This document shows, piece by piece, positions 36,395 through 45,245 of a stretch of DNA of 64,000 nt (the stretch's first letter is position 1; each line of letters begins with the position of its first letter). A program made the translations under genes and the position numbers. The notes beneath the pieces are model-generated. The model worked only from the letters and a program-made list of their open reading frames with translations, did no database searches and was not told the DNA's origin. The stretch is from Gammaproteobacteria bacterium Ga0077536 (GTDB taxonomy: Bacteria; Pseudomonadota; Gammaproteobacteria; Ga0077536). The stretch covers positions 1-64,000 of the forward strand of contig LNEL01000036.1 in assembly GCA_001464935.1 (NCBI GenBank), given 5' to 3'.

Positions 36395-37762
36395 TCAACG
36401 ACCCTCGGTGAGATAGTTCACGTCGAGGATTTTCTTCACATCCTTAATCGTCGTATCCGGGTAGCTGTTGCCCCGGCAGGGCACGAGCGTGCCGCGGCTG
36501 TTCTGCACGTCGATCACGTTGATGCTCTGGAACGCGCTCATGCGCGTGCCGGGCGCGGTCGGCTGGGCCTTGAACTTCGCACCGCCCGCCTGGTACTGCG
36601 GGTCGTCGGTCCAGACCTTGGACAACTGCCACAGCTTCCACAGCTGGCCGCCCTTGTCGAAGGCGTTCGCGTAGTAGCACTCGCCCGACTGACGGTCGAT
36701 GTACATGTACTTGCTGCTGTAGGGATGGTTCTCGCGCTTCGGCGTCATCTTCACGACGTCCGTCGTGCGGACCGCCCAGTCGTCGAGCGGAATCAGGCCG
36801 TTCGGACCGTAGAACACGGTGTCGGCATTGCGCGAACGCGCAACCGCGAGGATGTCCTTGGTACCGACGTATTCCCAGTTGTGCTCGAGCGGACGGCCCG
36901 AGAAGCAGTAGAAATCCTCGAGCGTATGGTCGGTGCCGAGCAGAGAGTCGGACTTCACCTCAACCGATATGCGGCGCACGCGACGCAGGCTCGGGATGTA
37001 CGCCCAGGAGTCGTCGGACTTGCGCGGATCGTCGTAGCGCAGGATCAGGAAGGCCGTCCCCGAAATGTCGAACGGGGACGTGAATCCCGTGTACTCGCGG
37101 AACTCGGTGCCCTTCGCAAAGCCGTCGTCGATCTTGTAGCCGGTTTCGGCGAGATCCGCGCGGTGGCTGAAATACACGCGCTGGTACGGGCCCGTCAGCA
37201 CGCGCTCAAAGGTGCCGCCGCCCTGGTAGTACTCTTTGTACTTCGCATCGGACATCACTTCGTGCGCGCTGTGCTCGCCCCCTTTGCGCACCCAGACCCA
37301 GTGGATGTCTTCGATGCGCAGGCCGTCGTTCTGCCAGCGATAGGCGAAGTTCCACGCCAGGCGGGTGCCGTCCTCGACGCTGCCGGGCTTGAAGGTCGCC
37401 GGCTCGAAGGGCTGACCGGCCGTGTAGTTCTCGATCGCGCCGTCGGCGGCGAGCGTGACCTTGGCCTGGAACTGGGCGGTGGCGGACTTGTAGATCTCCG
37501 GCGGCGACAGGTCGCCGGCGTCTTTGATTCGCATCTCCATGCCGTCGAAGATCACTTCCGGCTGGTATTCGAGCGGGATGAACGGCCGGATCAGGTCGGC
37601 CTTGTCCTGGGTGATCACGTCGCCGTCGATGAACTGCGGCTTCGCGGACTGGTTGTCCTTGAGCCAGGCGAAATGCTCTTCCGGCGTCACGGCGCCGGCG
37701 CACAGCGGGTGGGCAACGGCCAGTGCGGTCAGCAAGGCGTTGCGGAGTCCTGTCTTCGTCAT
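36395..37762 (-). CDS. DUF1329 family secreted protein (second paralogue)
   Basis: About 455 residues with a signal peptide (MTKTGLRNALLTALAVAHPLCAGA). AGAGGA precedes ATG 37762, which decides the start. It shares long blocks with the 8696-10084 protein: QFIDGDV, MRIKDAGDLSPPE, SPFDISGTAF, SWAYIPSLRRVRRIS, KSDSLLGT, LEDFY, and a C-terminal RMSAFQSINVIDVQN. It is a single-gene unit with its own terminator and a long AT-rich upstream region, suggesting separate regulation from the first copy. A periplasmic or outer-membrane role with hydrophobic substrates is inferred from the family. Confidence 0.87.
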   Translation of the reverse strand: MTKTGLRNALLTALAVAHPLCAGAVTPEEHFAWLKDNQSAKPQFIDGDVITQDKADLIRPFIPLEYQPEVIFDGMEMRIKDAGDLSPPEIYKSATAQFQAKVTLAADGAIENYTAGQPFEPATFKPGSVEDGTRLAWNFAYRWQNDGLRIEDIHWVWVRKGGEHSAHEVMSDAKYKEYYQGGGTFERVLTGPYQRVYFSHRADLAETGYKIDDGFAKGTEFREYTGFTSPFDISGTAFLILRYDDPRKSDDSWAYIPSLRRVRRISVEVKSDSLLGTDHTLEDFYCFSGRPLEHNWEYVGTKDILAVARSRNADTVFYGPNGLIPLDDWAVRTTDVVKMTPKRENHPYSSKYMYIDRQSGECYYANAFDKGGQLWKLWQLSKVWTDDPQYQAGGAKFKAQPTAPGTRMSAFQSINVIDVQNSRGTLVPCRGNSYPDTTIKDVKKILDVNYLTEGR

Positions 37763-38248
37763 GTGTGTCCTCTGGAAGCTTGAAACCATGTGTCAGGCCC
37801 TGCGCCGATCGCGCCCATGGCCAGCCCGCTGTAGCGGTCTCATGGGACGGCCGGGCAGGCCGCTCTTCTTCGATTTATGTATACAAAATATACATAGAAT
37901 CATGGTGCGTTGCGACATAAAAATATTCAAATATTTGTTCTAGATCGTTTATTTTTTATTTCCTTAATTTTGAAGGTTGATTTTTCAATACAATCTGTGC
38001 CGCTTTGCAACACAACTGTCCCAAATCAGGCGGCCAGTGTTGCAATGCGATACAGGGACCTTCGAACGGCTCGCGGGCGCTCTGGCTGGCGCAGGGCCAG
38101 GCACCTGGCCGGGGCGCCGACGCGGGCGAAAAGGCTGGCGGGACACCCACCGGAAATCCCGGCAACCCGGGCGGCGGACGCGAGCGGCATTGCGGGCCGG
38201 CGGACGCCGTGGTTACGCTGGCGCCGGCACCCCAGAGGTCGTTCGCGC
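37763..38248. promoter_or_regulatory. AT-rich divergent control region
   Basis: A 486-bp gap between the second DUF1329 gene (minus) and the Ntn hydrolase (plus). About 37870-38000 is strikingly AT-rich in this GC-rich DNA. It contains a perfect dyad TATGTATA-CAAAA-TATACATA (37876-37896) and AAATAT-TTCAA-like-ATATTT (37921-37936). The 15-mer at 37902-37916 is shared with the region before the first DUF1329 gene. The rest (38000-38248) shows nothing recognisable; the plus frame is open but its residues look non-coding. Confidence 0.6.
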
Positions 38249-39370
38249 ATGACGCTCTATCGCACCCGCCACCGCGATCCGCTGTTCCACGAAGTCACGA
38301 CGCGGTGTCGCGTCCACCTGTTCGCCCGCGATCCGGCGCAGCGCTGGGGCGAGGCGCTGGCGCAGGAGCAGGACAGCTTTCGTGACGTCTGCCGGGTCAT
38401 GCATCGGCTCGCGTTCGGCGGTGGTCGGGGCGCCCTCACGCTGCCGCTCGCGTCGCTCGCCTACCGTCTCGTGTACCGGCACTGGGGCCAGTACACCGCC
38501 GACAGCGACTGGCTGGCCGCGCAGTCCGGGGGGCTGCGGAGCCCGGCGCAGTGCGCATTCCTGCAGCGGCAGTATTCGTGGGCGCACGCGAGCCCCTACA
38601 CCGGCGGCTGCAGCACCGTGACGGTGTGGGACGAGACCGCCGGGGAAATGGTGTGTTTTCGCAGCCTCGACTGGCCGGCGGCAGAGGCCATTGGCCGCAC
38701 GACCCGCATCTTCGAGCTGATCGGTCCGGATGGCGCGGTGCACGGTCGTTCGGCCGGCATGATGGGGATGCTCGGCATCCTGACCGCCGTGCGCGACGGC
38801 GTCTCGGTGGTGCTGAACTACGCGCCATCGCCCGGGCTGGCGGGCCGCTTCAGGCCGGATCCGACCCTGATGCTGCGCCGCTTCCTCGAAGACCTGTCGG
38901 TGCAAGGCTATGCCGACGCGGTGGAATGGCTGCGCCGTGAACGGCCCGGAGCCCCATGTTTCGTTACCGTGTGCGGTACGGCGCGCGGTGACGCCTGCGT
39001 GCTGGCCTGGGACGTCGCCGGTCCGCCCGAAATCCGCCGGGCCGACGAGCGCACCGGCATCCTCGTGCAGACCAATCACTATCACGACGACAACGCGGCG
39101 GTCCGGCGCAACAAACGCCAGTTGCACGAGGCACCCGCCGACGGCTGGTTCCACACCCGGCTCCAGCGCAACAGCCGGCAACGGGCACGGACACTGCACG
39201 CGGCGCTCGACGCGCTCGTGCACAGCGGCCGCACCCCCGACAGCGCGGCCCTGTGCGAACTCTATCGACAGCCGCCGGTGTGGAATCACGAAACCGCGCA
39301 CTGGGTCGAGCTGCGGCCACGACACAACCAGTTGCGGGTATGGGTGCATCGCGAAGATCTCGCCGCCTGA
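38249..39370 (+). CDS. Acid-ceramidase/NAAA-like Ntn hydrolase
   Basis: About 373 residues. The core CSTVTVWDETAGEM...FRSLDWP starts with Cys121 as candidate N-terminal nucleophile. It is followed by FELIGPDG, GMMGMLGILTAVRDGVSVVLNY, a helical insert, VTVCGTARGDACVLAWD and ILVQTNHYHDDN. These correspond in order to the beta subunit of acid ceramidase and N-acylethanolamine amidase, enzymes that self-cleave before the Cys and hydrolyse fatty amides. The predicted alpha part is residues 1-120. No signal peptide is evident, so it would act in the cytoplasm, unlike lysosomal relatives. ATG 38249 is a choice; the frame is open to 37910. Confidence 0.75.
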   Translation: MTLYRTRHRDPLFHEVTTRCRVHLFARDPAQRWGEALAQEQDSFRDVCRVMHRLAFGGGRGALTLPLASLAYRLVYRHWGQYTADSDWLAAQSGGLRSPAQCAFLQRQYSWAHASPYTGGCSTVTVWDETAGEMVCFRSLDWPAAEAIGRTTRIFELIGPDGAVHGRSAGMMGMLGILTAVRDGVSVVLNYAPSPGLAGRFRPDPTLMLRRFLEDLSVQGYADAVEWLRRERPGAPCFVTVCGTARGDACVLAWDVAGPPEIRRADERTGILVQTNHYHDDNAAVRRNKRQLHEAPADGWFHTRLQRNSRQRARTLHAALDALVHSGRTPDSAALCELYRQPPVWNHETAHWVELRPRHNQLRVWVHREDLAA

Positions 39371-39467
39371 TCCGCCCGCCGCTACCGTTTGCGCGCCGAC
39401 TGATCCACCATGGGATCGGCGCTGCATGGCCGCCCGACCGCCATGCCCCGGTACCAGGAGAAGCCCG

Positions 39468-40019
39468 ATGGTCAACACCGCCCCGATCACCGATCTGGAT
39501 TTCACCGAAGCCGAAATGGAAGCGCATGTCGCACGCTTCGCCGACATTCCGAGCACCGCCAAGTCCTTCATCGATACGCGCCTGCCCGGCCACGAGCGCG
39601 ACATCTACACCATCATCGGCGGCGGCGTGCTCGAGGATCCGGACATCCGCCCGCCGCTGGCGCCGCAGGATTTTCATCTCGCGATCATCCGCGCCGACCC
39701 GGGCAAGGGCGCCGCGCTGCATTCGCACCTGACCCAGGAAGTGTTCATGCCGCTGTCGGGCCGCTGGGCGATCTGCTGGGGCCCGACCGGCGAACGCGAA
39801 GTGATCCTCGGCCAGTACGACACGATTTCGGTCCCCGTGCAGGTGATGCGCGGCTTTCGCAACGTCGGCGACGACAGCGCGATGATGCTCGCGATCGTCG
39901 GCGGTCACGATCCGGGCCGCGTCGGCTGGCCGGAAGAAATGAAGGAGCGCGTGCGTGGCATCGGCTATGAACTGACCGCCGACGGCGTGCTGCGCGAAAT
40001 CGCGCCGGCGCCGCGATGA
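39468..40019 (+). CDS. Cupin-domain protein
   Basis: A 183-residue protein with a single cupin barrel. AALHSHLTQEVFMPLSGRWAI (metal-type HxH...E motif, about 85-105) is followed by a second motif around DTISVPVQVMRGFRNVG. AGGAG precedes ATG 39468. The stop overlaps the next gene (ATGA), so it is translationally coupled to the PhyH dioxygenase gene. Function unknown; a small-molecule dioxygenase, isomerase or ligand-binding role is possible. Confidence 0.8.
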   Translation: MVNTAPITDLDFTEAEMEAHVARFADIPSTAKSFIDTRLPGHERDIYTIIGGGVLEDPDIRPPLAPQDFHLAIIRADPGKGAALHSHLTQEVFMPLSGRWAICWGPTGEREVILGQYDTISVPVQVMRGFRNVGDDSAMMLAIVGGHDPGRVGWPEEMKERVRGIGYELTADGVLREIAPAPR

Positions 40020-40660
40020 GCGCCTACGCGGCGTTTCGCGAAACCGCGGCGCTGACGCCCGACGAAGTTGCGCGCTACCGGCAGCAGGGCCAGCTGACCC
40101 CGACGTGGCGATTGCCGACCGCGCTGCTGTCGCGGATGCAGGACGCGCTCGCGCGCCTGCTCGCCGCGCGCACCGATGTCCGGCCGGACTTCATCGCGTT
40201 GCCGCACGTGCCGTGGAACGACGATGAAGGCCTGGAAATCGCGCGAGAATTCTTCGATTTCGTCACCGATCCCGATCTGCTGGACATCGTCTCCGCCGTG
40301 ATCGGTCCGGACATCGTGCTGTGGGCGTCGTCAGTGTTCTGCAAACCGCCCGGCGTCGGCCTCGAGGTGCCGTGGCACCAGGACGGCCAGTACTGGCCGA
40401 TACGCCCGCGCGAAACGGTGACGGTGTGGATCGCCCTCGACGACGTCACGCGCGAAAACGGCTGCATGCGCGTCATCCCGGGCTCGCATCGCATGGGCGA
40501 GTTCAGCCACGAACAGAGCGATCGCGAGGACCTGGTCCTCAACAACGTGCTGAACGACCCACGCATCGACCTCGCAAGCGCCTATGATGTGATCCTGACG
40601 GCGGCGCTCAGGTCGCTTCGGTCTTCGTCTCGCCGCAACGGGAGCACTTGTAGATCGTGA
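40016..40660 (+). pseudogene. Phytanoyl-CoA dioxygenase (PhyH) family, N-terminal part of a disrupted gene
   Basis: The first 193 residues are a good PhyH-fold Fe(II)/2-oxoglutarate dioxygenase, with the facial-triad His121-x-Asp123 in VPWHQDGQYWPIRP and GCMRVIPGSHRMG. At 40595 the sequence enters a 101-bp segment that is an exact inverted copy of 41253-41353, giving an unrelated tail and an early stop. The distal iron-binding His and the 2-oxoglutarate Arg are missing. A C-terminal remnant resumes after the segment. Either the gene is truly broken or the assembly is wrong here. Confidence 0.8.
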
Positions 40661-40695
40661 TCAGCTTGCCCTGTTTGACATCGAAGGGCTTGCGC
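40595..40695 (-). repeat. 101-bp inverted repeat, left arm
   Basis: Perfect reverse complement of 41253-41353. It carries the last 29 codons and stop of the small zinc-ribbon gene and the stop of the MFS gene, in reverse, inside the PhyH gene. Flanks differ immediately outside both ends. Confidence 0.97.
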
Positions 40696-40821
40696 AGCCT
40701 CCCGATGGGCAGCGCGTCGTCCACCGTGCCGGTCGAATTCGCGCAGCGGCCGATCTGGCTGGTGCGGGGCGTCGACCGCTGCGGGCACAATGATTTCGAC
40801 ATCGGCCATACATACTGGTGA
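40696..40821 (+). pseudogene. C-terminal remnant of the PhyH dioxygenase
   Basis: Directly after the inverted segment, a frame ending TGA 40819-40821 reads ...VPVEFAQRPIWLVRGVDRCG and ends HTYW. The pattern RPIWLVRGxDRxG is the usual C-terminal strand of PhyH-family proteins. It is in a different frame from the N-terminal part. Only the middle third of the gene, about 40-60 residues, appears lost. Confidence 0.65.
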
Positions 40822-40826
40822 CTTCC

Positions 40827-41144
40827 ATGCTCGTCCGTTTTCACAGTCCGGCCCACCACGACATCATCATGTTCGGCAATGTGGCCAAGGAACTGATCCA
40901 CCTGATGGGCTTCTCCGGCCGCATCCCGAGCGCCGTGCAGGCAGCAGATCTCGCCGATGTGCGCACCAGGCTCCTCGACGGGCTCGCCTCGGCCCCGCCG
41001 CCGCCGCCCGCCGACGACGATGTCGAAGCGGACGCCGAGACCCAGGATCACGTGCCCCTGAAAACCCGCGCCCAGCCGCTCGTGGCGATGATCGACGCCG
41101 CGATCAAGAAAGAAGCCTACGTGATGTGGGAAGAGACTCGCTGA
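40827..41144 (+). CDS. DUF1840 family protein
   Basis: A 105-residue soluble protein. MLVRFHSPAHHDIIMFGNVA and ELIHLMGFSGRIPSA match the N-terminal half of DUF1840. A Pro/Asp-rich linker follows, then LKTRAQPLVAMIDAAIKKE and the C-terminal VMWE. Length and layout are standard. Function unknown. It is situated between the broken PhyH gene and the zinc-ribbon gene, 10 bp before the latter. Confidence 0.85.
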   Translation: MLVRFHSPAHHDIIMFGNVAKELIHLMGFSGRIPSAVQAADLADVRTRLLDGLASAPPPPPADDDVEADAETQDHVPLKTRAQPLVAMIDAAIKKEAYVMWEETR

Positions 41145-41154
41145 CGCGCACATC

Positions 41155-41340
41155 ATGGGCGACGTCATCCAGTTCAGGAAACGCAAACCCGGCGAGCAGG
41201 CGCGCGGCAAGACGATGTGCCGCGAAGGCTTTCACAAATGGGCGGTCTGGCAGCGCAAGCCCTTCGATGTCAAACAGGGCAAGCTGATCACGATCTACAA
41301 GTGCTCCCGTTGCGGCGAGACGAAGACCGAAGCGACCTGA
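41155..41340 (+). CDS. Small zinc-ribbon-like protein
   Basis: Sixty-one residues: a basic N-terminus (MGDVIQFRKRKPGE), CREGFHKW, then FDVKQGKLITIYKCSRCGETKTEAT. Cys22/His26 with the CxxC at about 50-53 could form a zinc site. It probably forms a two-gene unit with DUF1840. Its last 29 codons are copied, inverted, at 40595-40695. Function unknown. Confidence 0.7.
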   Translation: MGDVIQFRKRKPGEQARGKTMCREGFHKWAVWQRKPFDVKQGKLITIYKCSRCGETKTEAT

Positions 41341-41353
41341 GCGCCGCCGTCAG
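41253..41353 (+). repeat. 101-bp inverted repeat, right arm
   Basis: The native copy: it continues seamlessly with the zinc-ribbon reading frame and the end of the MFS gene. Its exact inverse occupies 40595-40695; 557 bp lie between the arms. Confidence 0.97.
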
Positions 41354-42549
41354 CTGAACAGCGCGCCGGCGCCGACGAGCGCGAGACTCCAGGTCGAGGC
41401 GGCATGCGACACCCCGGCCGCCAGCATCACCGAGAACAGAAACGGCGCCAGGGCCTTGGCGAAGAACGACGGTAGCGCCAGCCGCCCGAGCAGGGCGCCG
41501 TAATGCGTCCGACCGAACAGTTCCGCCGGCACCGTGCCACGCACGATCGTCAGGATGCCGTTGCTCGCGCCATAACAGGCGGCAAAGGCGAACGCCTGCG
41601 AGCGCTCGCCGTCGATCCCCGTCAGCAGCAACAGCGCAATGGTCATCAGCACGAAGGCCACCGATCCCACGCTGACCGCGCGCACCCGCGGCGCGACGCT
41701 GAATTCGATGATGCGCGCCGCGACCTGCATCGGGCCGAACAACGCGCCCACGAGAATGGCATCCTCGACGCCGATGCCCGCGTCGCCGAGCAGTTCGACG
41801 AGATGGGCCGACAGCACCGCGAAGGCGAACGACACTGCGGCGAAGGCCACCGCCAGCCACCAGAAGGCGGCCCCCGGCTTCGGCATCGCCGGGCGGGGCT
41901 GCCCGCTCGCGGCGTGATCGCGCGGCCGCGGCCCCGGGACCACGGCGCGATACAGCGGCAGGCAGACGACGAGATGGAGCACCGCGAACACGGCGCACGC
42001 CGTGCGCCAGTCCCAGTGCGTGACCAACCAGTGCGACAGCGGCCAGAACACCGTGCTGGCGAAGCCTGCGATCAGCGTCAGGGCGGTCACCGCGCGGCGG
42101 TAGTCCTGGCCGGGCACCATGATGTTCAGCGCCGCCATCGCCGCGTCGTAGAGTCCGCAGCCCATCGCGAGGCCGGCCAGCGCCCAGCCGACGAAAAAGC
42201 CCGGCGTGGAATCGGCCACGGCGAGCGTGGCGAAACTCGCCGCGCCGAGCAGCGCCGCCGCGCTGAGCACGTCGCGTCCACCGAGGCTGTCGACGCGCCG
42301 ACCGACCCATGGCGCGACGGCACCGGATAGCAGCAGGGCCAGCGTGAATCCGCCGTACACGGCCGGACGCGAGAGTCCGAGACTCTCGCCCATCGGGCCA
42401 GCGAGCACCGCGATCGAGTAGTACAGCGAGCCCCAGGCAATGATCTGGGCGATGCCCAGCGGCGGGATGATTCGCCACAACGGTGTGGGGCTGGCGGGGA
42501 GCGTGTCGGTCACGGCGGAAAGGGCCTCGCTGATGGCCGATTGTCGCAT
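41350..42549 (-). CDS. MFS transporter
   Basis: About 399 residues (419 if started at 42609) with 12 hydrophobic segments. It has [23 protein letters not shown] in TM1, [21 protein letters not shown], and a loop between TM2 and TM3 with [13 protein letters not shown], equivalent to the MFS A-motif. TM6 and TM7 are separated by the cytosolic loop [13 protein letters not shown]. This resembles the oxalate/formate-type or uncharacterised YcxA-like MFS group. Substrate unknown. The start is uncertain; Met at 42549 is chosen because the longer form adds a basic, non-family N-terminus. Confidence 0.8.
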   Translation of the reverse strand: MRQSAISEALSAVTDTLPASPTPLWRIIPPLGIAQIIAWGSLYYSIAVLAGPMGESLGLSRPAVYGGFTLALLLSGAVAPWVGRRVDSLGGRDVLSAAALLGAASFATLAVADSTPGFFVGWALAGLAMGCGLYDAAMAALNIMVPGQDYRRAVTALTLIAGFASTVFWPLSHWLVTHWDWRTACAVFAVLHLVVCLPLYRAVVPGPRPRDHAASGQPRPAMPKPGAAFWWLAVAFAAVSFAFAVLSAHLVELLGDAGIGVEDAILVGALFGPMQVAARIIEFSVAPRVRAVSVGSVAFVLMTIALLLLTGIDGERSQAFAFAACYGASNGILTIVRGTVPAELFGRTHYGALLGRLALPSFFAKALAPFLFSVMLAAGVSHAASTWSLALVGAGALFS

Positions 42550-42644
42550 GCCTGCCTGGCGGCGGGGTTTCGCCGAGGGGGGTTTCCTGCAAGAATTCGC
42601 GCTCCCCAATACGGCCTCACGGCGGGCATCACGCCGACTTCGCC

Positions 42645-43241
42645 ATGCTCCTGATGATCGACAACTACGATTCCTTCACCTACAACCTCGTGCAGTACTG
42701 CGGCGAGCTCGGTGAAGAGGTCGAGGTCGTGCGCAATGACGCGATCACCGTCGCCGACATCCGTCGCCGGCAGCCCGATCACATCATTATTTCACCCGGC
42801 CCCTGCACGCCGAACGAGGCCGGCGTGTCGCTGGCCATCGTGCGCGAACTGGCCGGCGAGATCCCGCTGCTCGGTGTCTGCCTGGGCCACCAGAGCATCG
42901 GCCAGGCCTTCGGCGGGCGCATCATCCATGCGCGCGAAGTGATGCACGGCAAGACCTCCGCGATCCACCACCGCGGCACCGATGTCTTCAAAGGGCTCGC
43001 CAACCCGTTCACCGCCACGCGCTACCATTCGCTGGTGATCGAGAAGTCGACGTGCCCGCCGTGCCTCGAAGTGACCGCGTGGACCGAAATGCCGGACGGC
43101 AGCGTCGACGAGATCATGGGCGTGCGCCATCGCGAACTGCCGGTCTACGGCGTGCAGTTCCATCCCGAATCGATCCTGACCGATCACGGTCACGACCTGT
43201 TGCGCAATTTCTTCGAACTCAGCCGCGCGGCGCGCGCCTGA
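42645..43241 (+). CDS. trpG: Anthranilate synthase component II (glutamine amidotransferase)
   Basis: A 198-residue class I amidotransferase. [16 protein letters not shown] is the signature N-terminus of TrpG/PabA. The nucleophile is Cys79 (GVCLGHQ) and the triad is completed by HPES near 173-176. It delivers ammonia from glutamine to chorismate with TrpE. trpE is not adjacent (an MFS gene lies upstream on the other strand). In many bacteria this subunit also serves PabB. It is followed 4 bp later by trpD. Confidence 0.95.
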   Translation: MLLMIDNYDSFTYNLVQYCGELGEEVEVVRNDAITVADIRRRQPDHIIISPGPCTPNEAGVSLAIVRELAGEIPLLGVCLGHQSIGQAFGGRIIHAREVMHGKTSAIHHRGTDVFKGLANPFTATRYHSLVIEKSTCPPCLEVTAWTEMPDGSVDEIMGVRHRELPVYGVQFHPESILTDHGHDLLRNFFELSRAARA

Positions 43242-43245
43242 CGCC

Positions 43246-44277
43246 ATGCTGATCCGCGACGCCATCGCCACGGCCGTCGACGGCCGCGATCTGCCCTTCG
43301 AGGACATGCTCGAGGTCATGCGCCAGATCATGACCGGCGAAACGACGCCGGCGCAGATCGCGGGCTTTCTGGTCGCGCTGCGGATGAAGGGCGAAACCGT
43401 CGACGAAATCACCGCCGCGGCCACCGTGATGCGGGAACTGTCGCTGAAGGTCGACTGCGACTGCAGCCCGCTGATCGACACCTGCGGCACCGGCGGGGAC
43501 TCGACCGGCACTTTCAATATCTCGACCGCTGCCGCGTTCGTCGTCGCGGCCGCGGGCGGCCATGTCGCGAAACACGGCAACCGCTCGGTGTCGAGTTCGA
43601 GCGGCTCGGCCGATCTGCTCGAAGCGGCTGGCGTGCGCATCACGCTGCCACCGGAGGAGATCGCCAACGCCGTGCGCGACACCGGCTTCGGCTTCATGTT
43701 CGCACAGGCCCATCACAGCGCGACGCGTCACGCCGCCGGCCCGCGACGCGAACTCGGCATCCGCACGATGTTCAACGTGCTGGGACCGCTGACGAACCCG
43801 GCCGCGGCGCCGCTGCAGCTCGTCGGACTCTACTCGCGCGACTGGGTGCGCAAAATCGCTGCCGTGCTGCGCCGGCTCGGCACGCGGCGCGCGCTCGTCG
43901 TTCACGCGCAGGACGGACTCGATGAAATCAGCATCGGCGCGCCGACCGACATCGCCGAACTGCGCAACGGCGAGATCACGCACTACGTGTTCGATCCGTC
44001 GACGCTCGGCATCGCGCCGTCTTCGTTGTCGCTGCTGCGCGTGACGAACGCGGCGGAAAGCCTCGCGCTGATCCGGCGCGTGTACGACGGCGAGCCGGGC
44101 CCGGCCCGCGACATCGTCGCGCTGAACGCCGGCGCGGCGCTGTACCTGTGCGATTTCGCCGACAGCATCGACCACGGTTACCGCCGAGCCTGCGAGCTGA
44201 TCGCGAGCGGCGCGGCGGGCGCGGCCTTCGACCGGCACATCAAGTTCACCCAGGCGATCGAGAACCCGACCCCATGA
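43246..44277 (+). CDS. trpD: Anthranilate phosphoribosyltransferase
   Basis: A 343-residue TrpD. It has the PRPP-binding CGTGGD ([15 protein letters not shown]), [34 protein letters not shown] and [11 protein letters not shown]. It adds PRPP to anthranilate to form phosphoribosyl-anthranilate. The stop overlaps the trpC start (ATGA). Confidence 0.96.
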   Translation: MLIRDAIATAVDGRDLPFEDMLEVMRQIMTGETTPAQIAGFLVALRMKGETVDEITAAATVMRELSLKVDCDCSPLIDTCGTGGDSTGTFNISTAAAFVVAAAGGHVAKHGNRSVSSSSGSADLLEAAGVRITLPPEEIANAVRDTGFGFMFAQAHHSATRHAAGPRRELGIRTMFNVLGPLTNPAAAPLQLVGLYSRDWVRKIAAVLRRLGTRRALVVHAQDGLDEISIGAPTDIAELRNGEITHYVFDPSTLGIAPSSLSLLRVTNAAESLALIRRVYDGEPGPARDIVALNAGAALYLCDFADSIDHGYRRACELIASGAAGAAFDRHIKFTQAIENPTP

Positions 44278-45092
44278 GCAACGAGACTGCCCCGCTCGCC
44301 CCCGGCACCGACATCCTCGACGAGATCTTTGCGCACAAGCGCAGCGAAGTCGCGGCCCGCAAGGCCATGCGCCCGCTCGAGGAGATGCGGCGCCTTGCCG
44401 CCGCCTGTCCGCCGCCGCGCGGTTTCGAACGCGCACTGCGCGATCGCATCGCGCGTGGCGAACCCGCGGTGATCGCGGAATGCAAGAAGGCATCGCCGTC
44501 GAAAGGGATCATTCGCGAAGCCTATGCGCCGGCGGAGATCGCCGCGTCGTACGCGCAGCATGGGGCCTCCTGCCTGTCAGTGCTGACCGACGAACGCTAC
44601 TTCCAGGGTCATGACACCGACCTCGCCGCCGCCCGCAACGCGTGCAGCCTGCCCGTGATCCGCAAGGACTTCATGTGCGATCCGTGGCAGATCTACGAGT
44701 CGCGCGTGCTCGGCGCCGACTGCGTGCTGCTGATCGTCGGCGGGCTCGACGACGCCACGCTGCAGGCGCTGGCCGACGCCGCGCGCGACTGCAGCCTCGA
44801 CGTGCTGCTCGAAGTGCACGACCGCGAAGAACTCGAACGCGCGCTCAGGCTGCGGCTGCCGCTGATCGGCATCAACAACCGCGACCTGCGCCGCTTCGTC
44901 ACCGACATCGAGACGACCATCGGCCTGCTGCGCGATGTCCCGGCCGATCGCCTGGTGATCAGTGAATCCGGCATCAATACCCGCGACCACGTCGCGCGCC
45001 TGCGCAGCCGGGAGGTCAACGCCTTCCTCGTCGGCGAAGCCTTCATGCGCGATCCGGATCCGGGCGCGAAACTGCGCGAGCTGTTCTTTTGA
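44274..45092 (+). CDS. trpC: Indole-3-glycerol phosphate synthase
   Basis: A 272-residue TIM barrel. It has [30 protein letters not shown] (catalytic Lys), [29 protein letters not shown] (catalytic Lys/Glu region), GINNRDL and VISESGI. It closes carboxyphenylamino-deoxyribulose-5-P to indole-glycerol-P. ATG 44274 overlaps the trpD stop. It is monofunctional (no trpF fusion). trpF, trpB and trpA are not in this window. Confidence 0.95.
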   Translation: MSNETAPLAPGTDILDEIFAHKRSEVAARKAMRPLEEMRRLAAACPPPRGFERALRDRIARGEPAVIAECKKASPSKGIIREAYAPAEIAASYAQHGASCLSVLTDERYFQGHDTDLAAARNACSLPVIRKDFMCDPWQIYESRVLGADCVLLIVGGLDDATLQALADAARDCSLDVLLEVHDREELERALRLRLPLIGINNRDLRRFVTDIETTIGLLRDVPADRLVISESGINTRDHVARLRSREVNAFLVGEAFMRDPDPGAKLRELFF

Positions 45093-45100
45093 GGCTGGTA

Positions 45101-45245
45101 TAGCCACCGAGAACACCGAGAACACAGAGGAAGAAAGTCGTAGGTTCTGGCGGCGCGTTAACACCGTGCCCACCGCAGGAGCCGGCGTTGCTGAACCTCA
45201 AATCAGGTTCTTCTTCCTCTGTGTTCTCGGTGTTCTCGGTGGCTA
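45101..45245. repeat. Long perfect inverted repeat between trpC and a VOC gene
   Basis: Arms of 35 bp at 45101-45135 and 45211-45245 are perfect inverse copies, with a 75-bp centre. Each arm contains the tandem ACCGAGAACACCGAGAACAC. The right arm includes the stop codon of the VOC gene. It is set between two convergent genes; a hairpin in RNA from either side is expected and may end transcription. There is no U-run. Confidence 0.9.
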
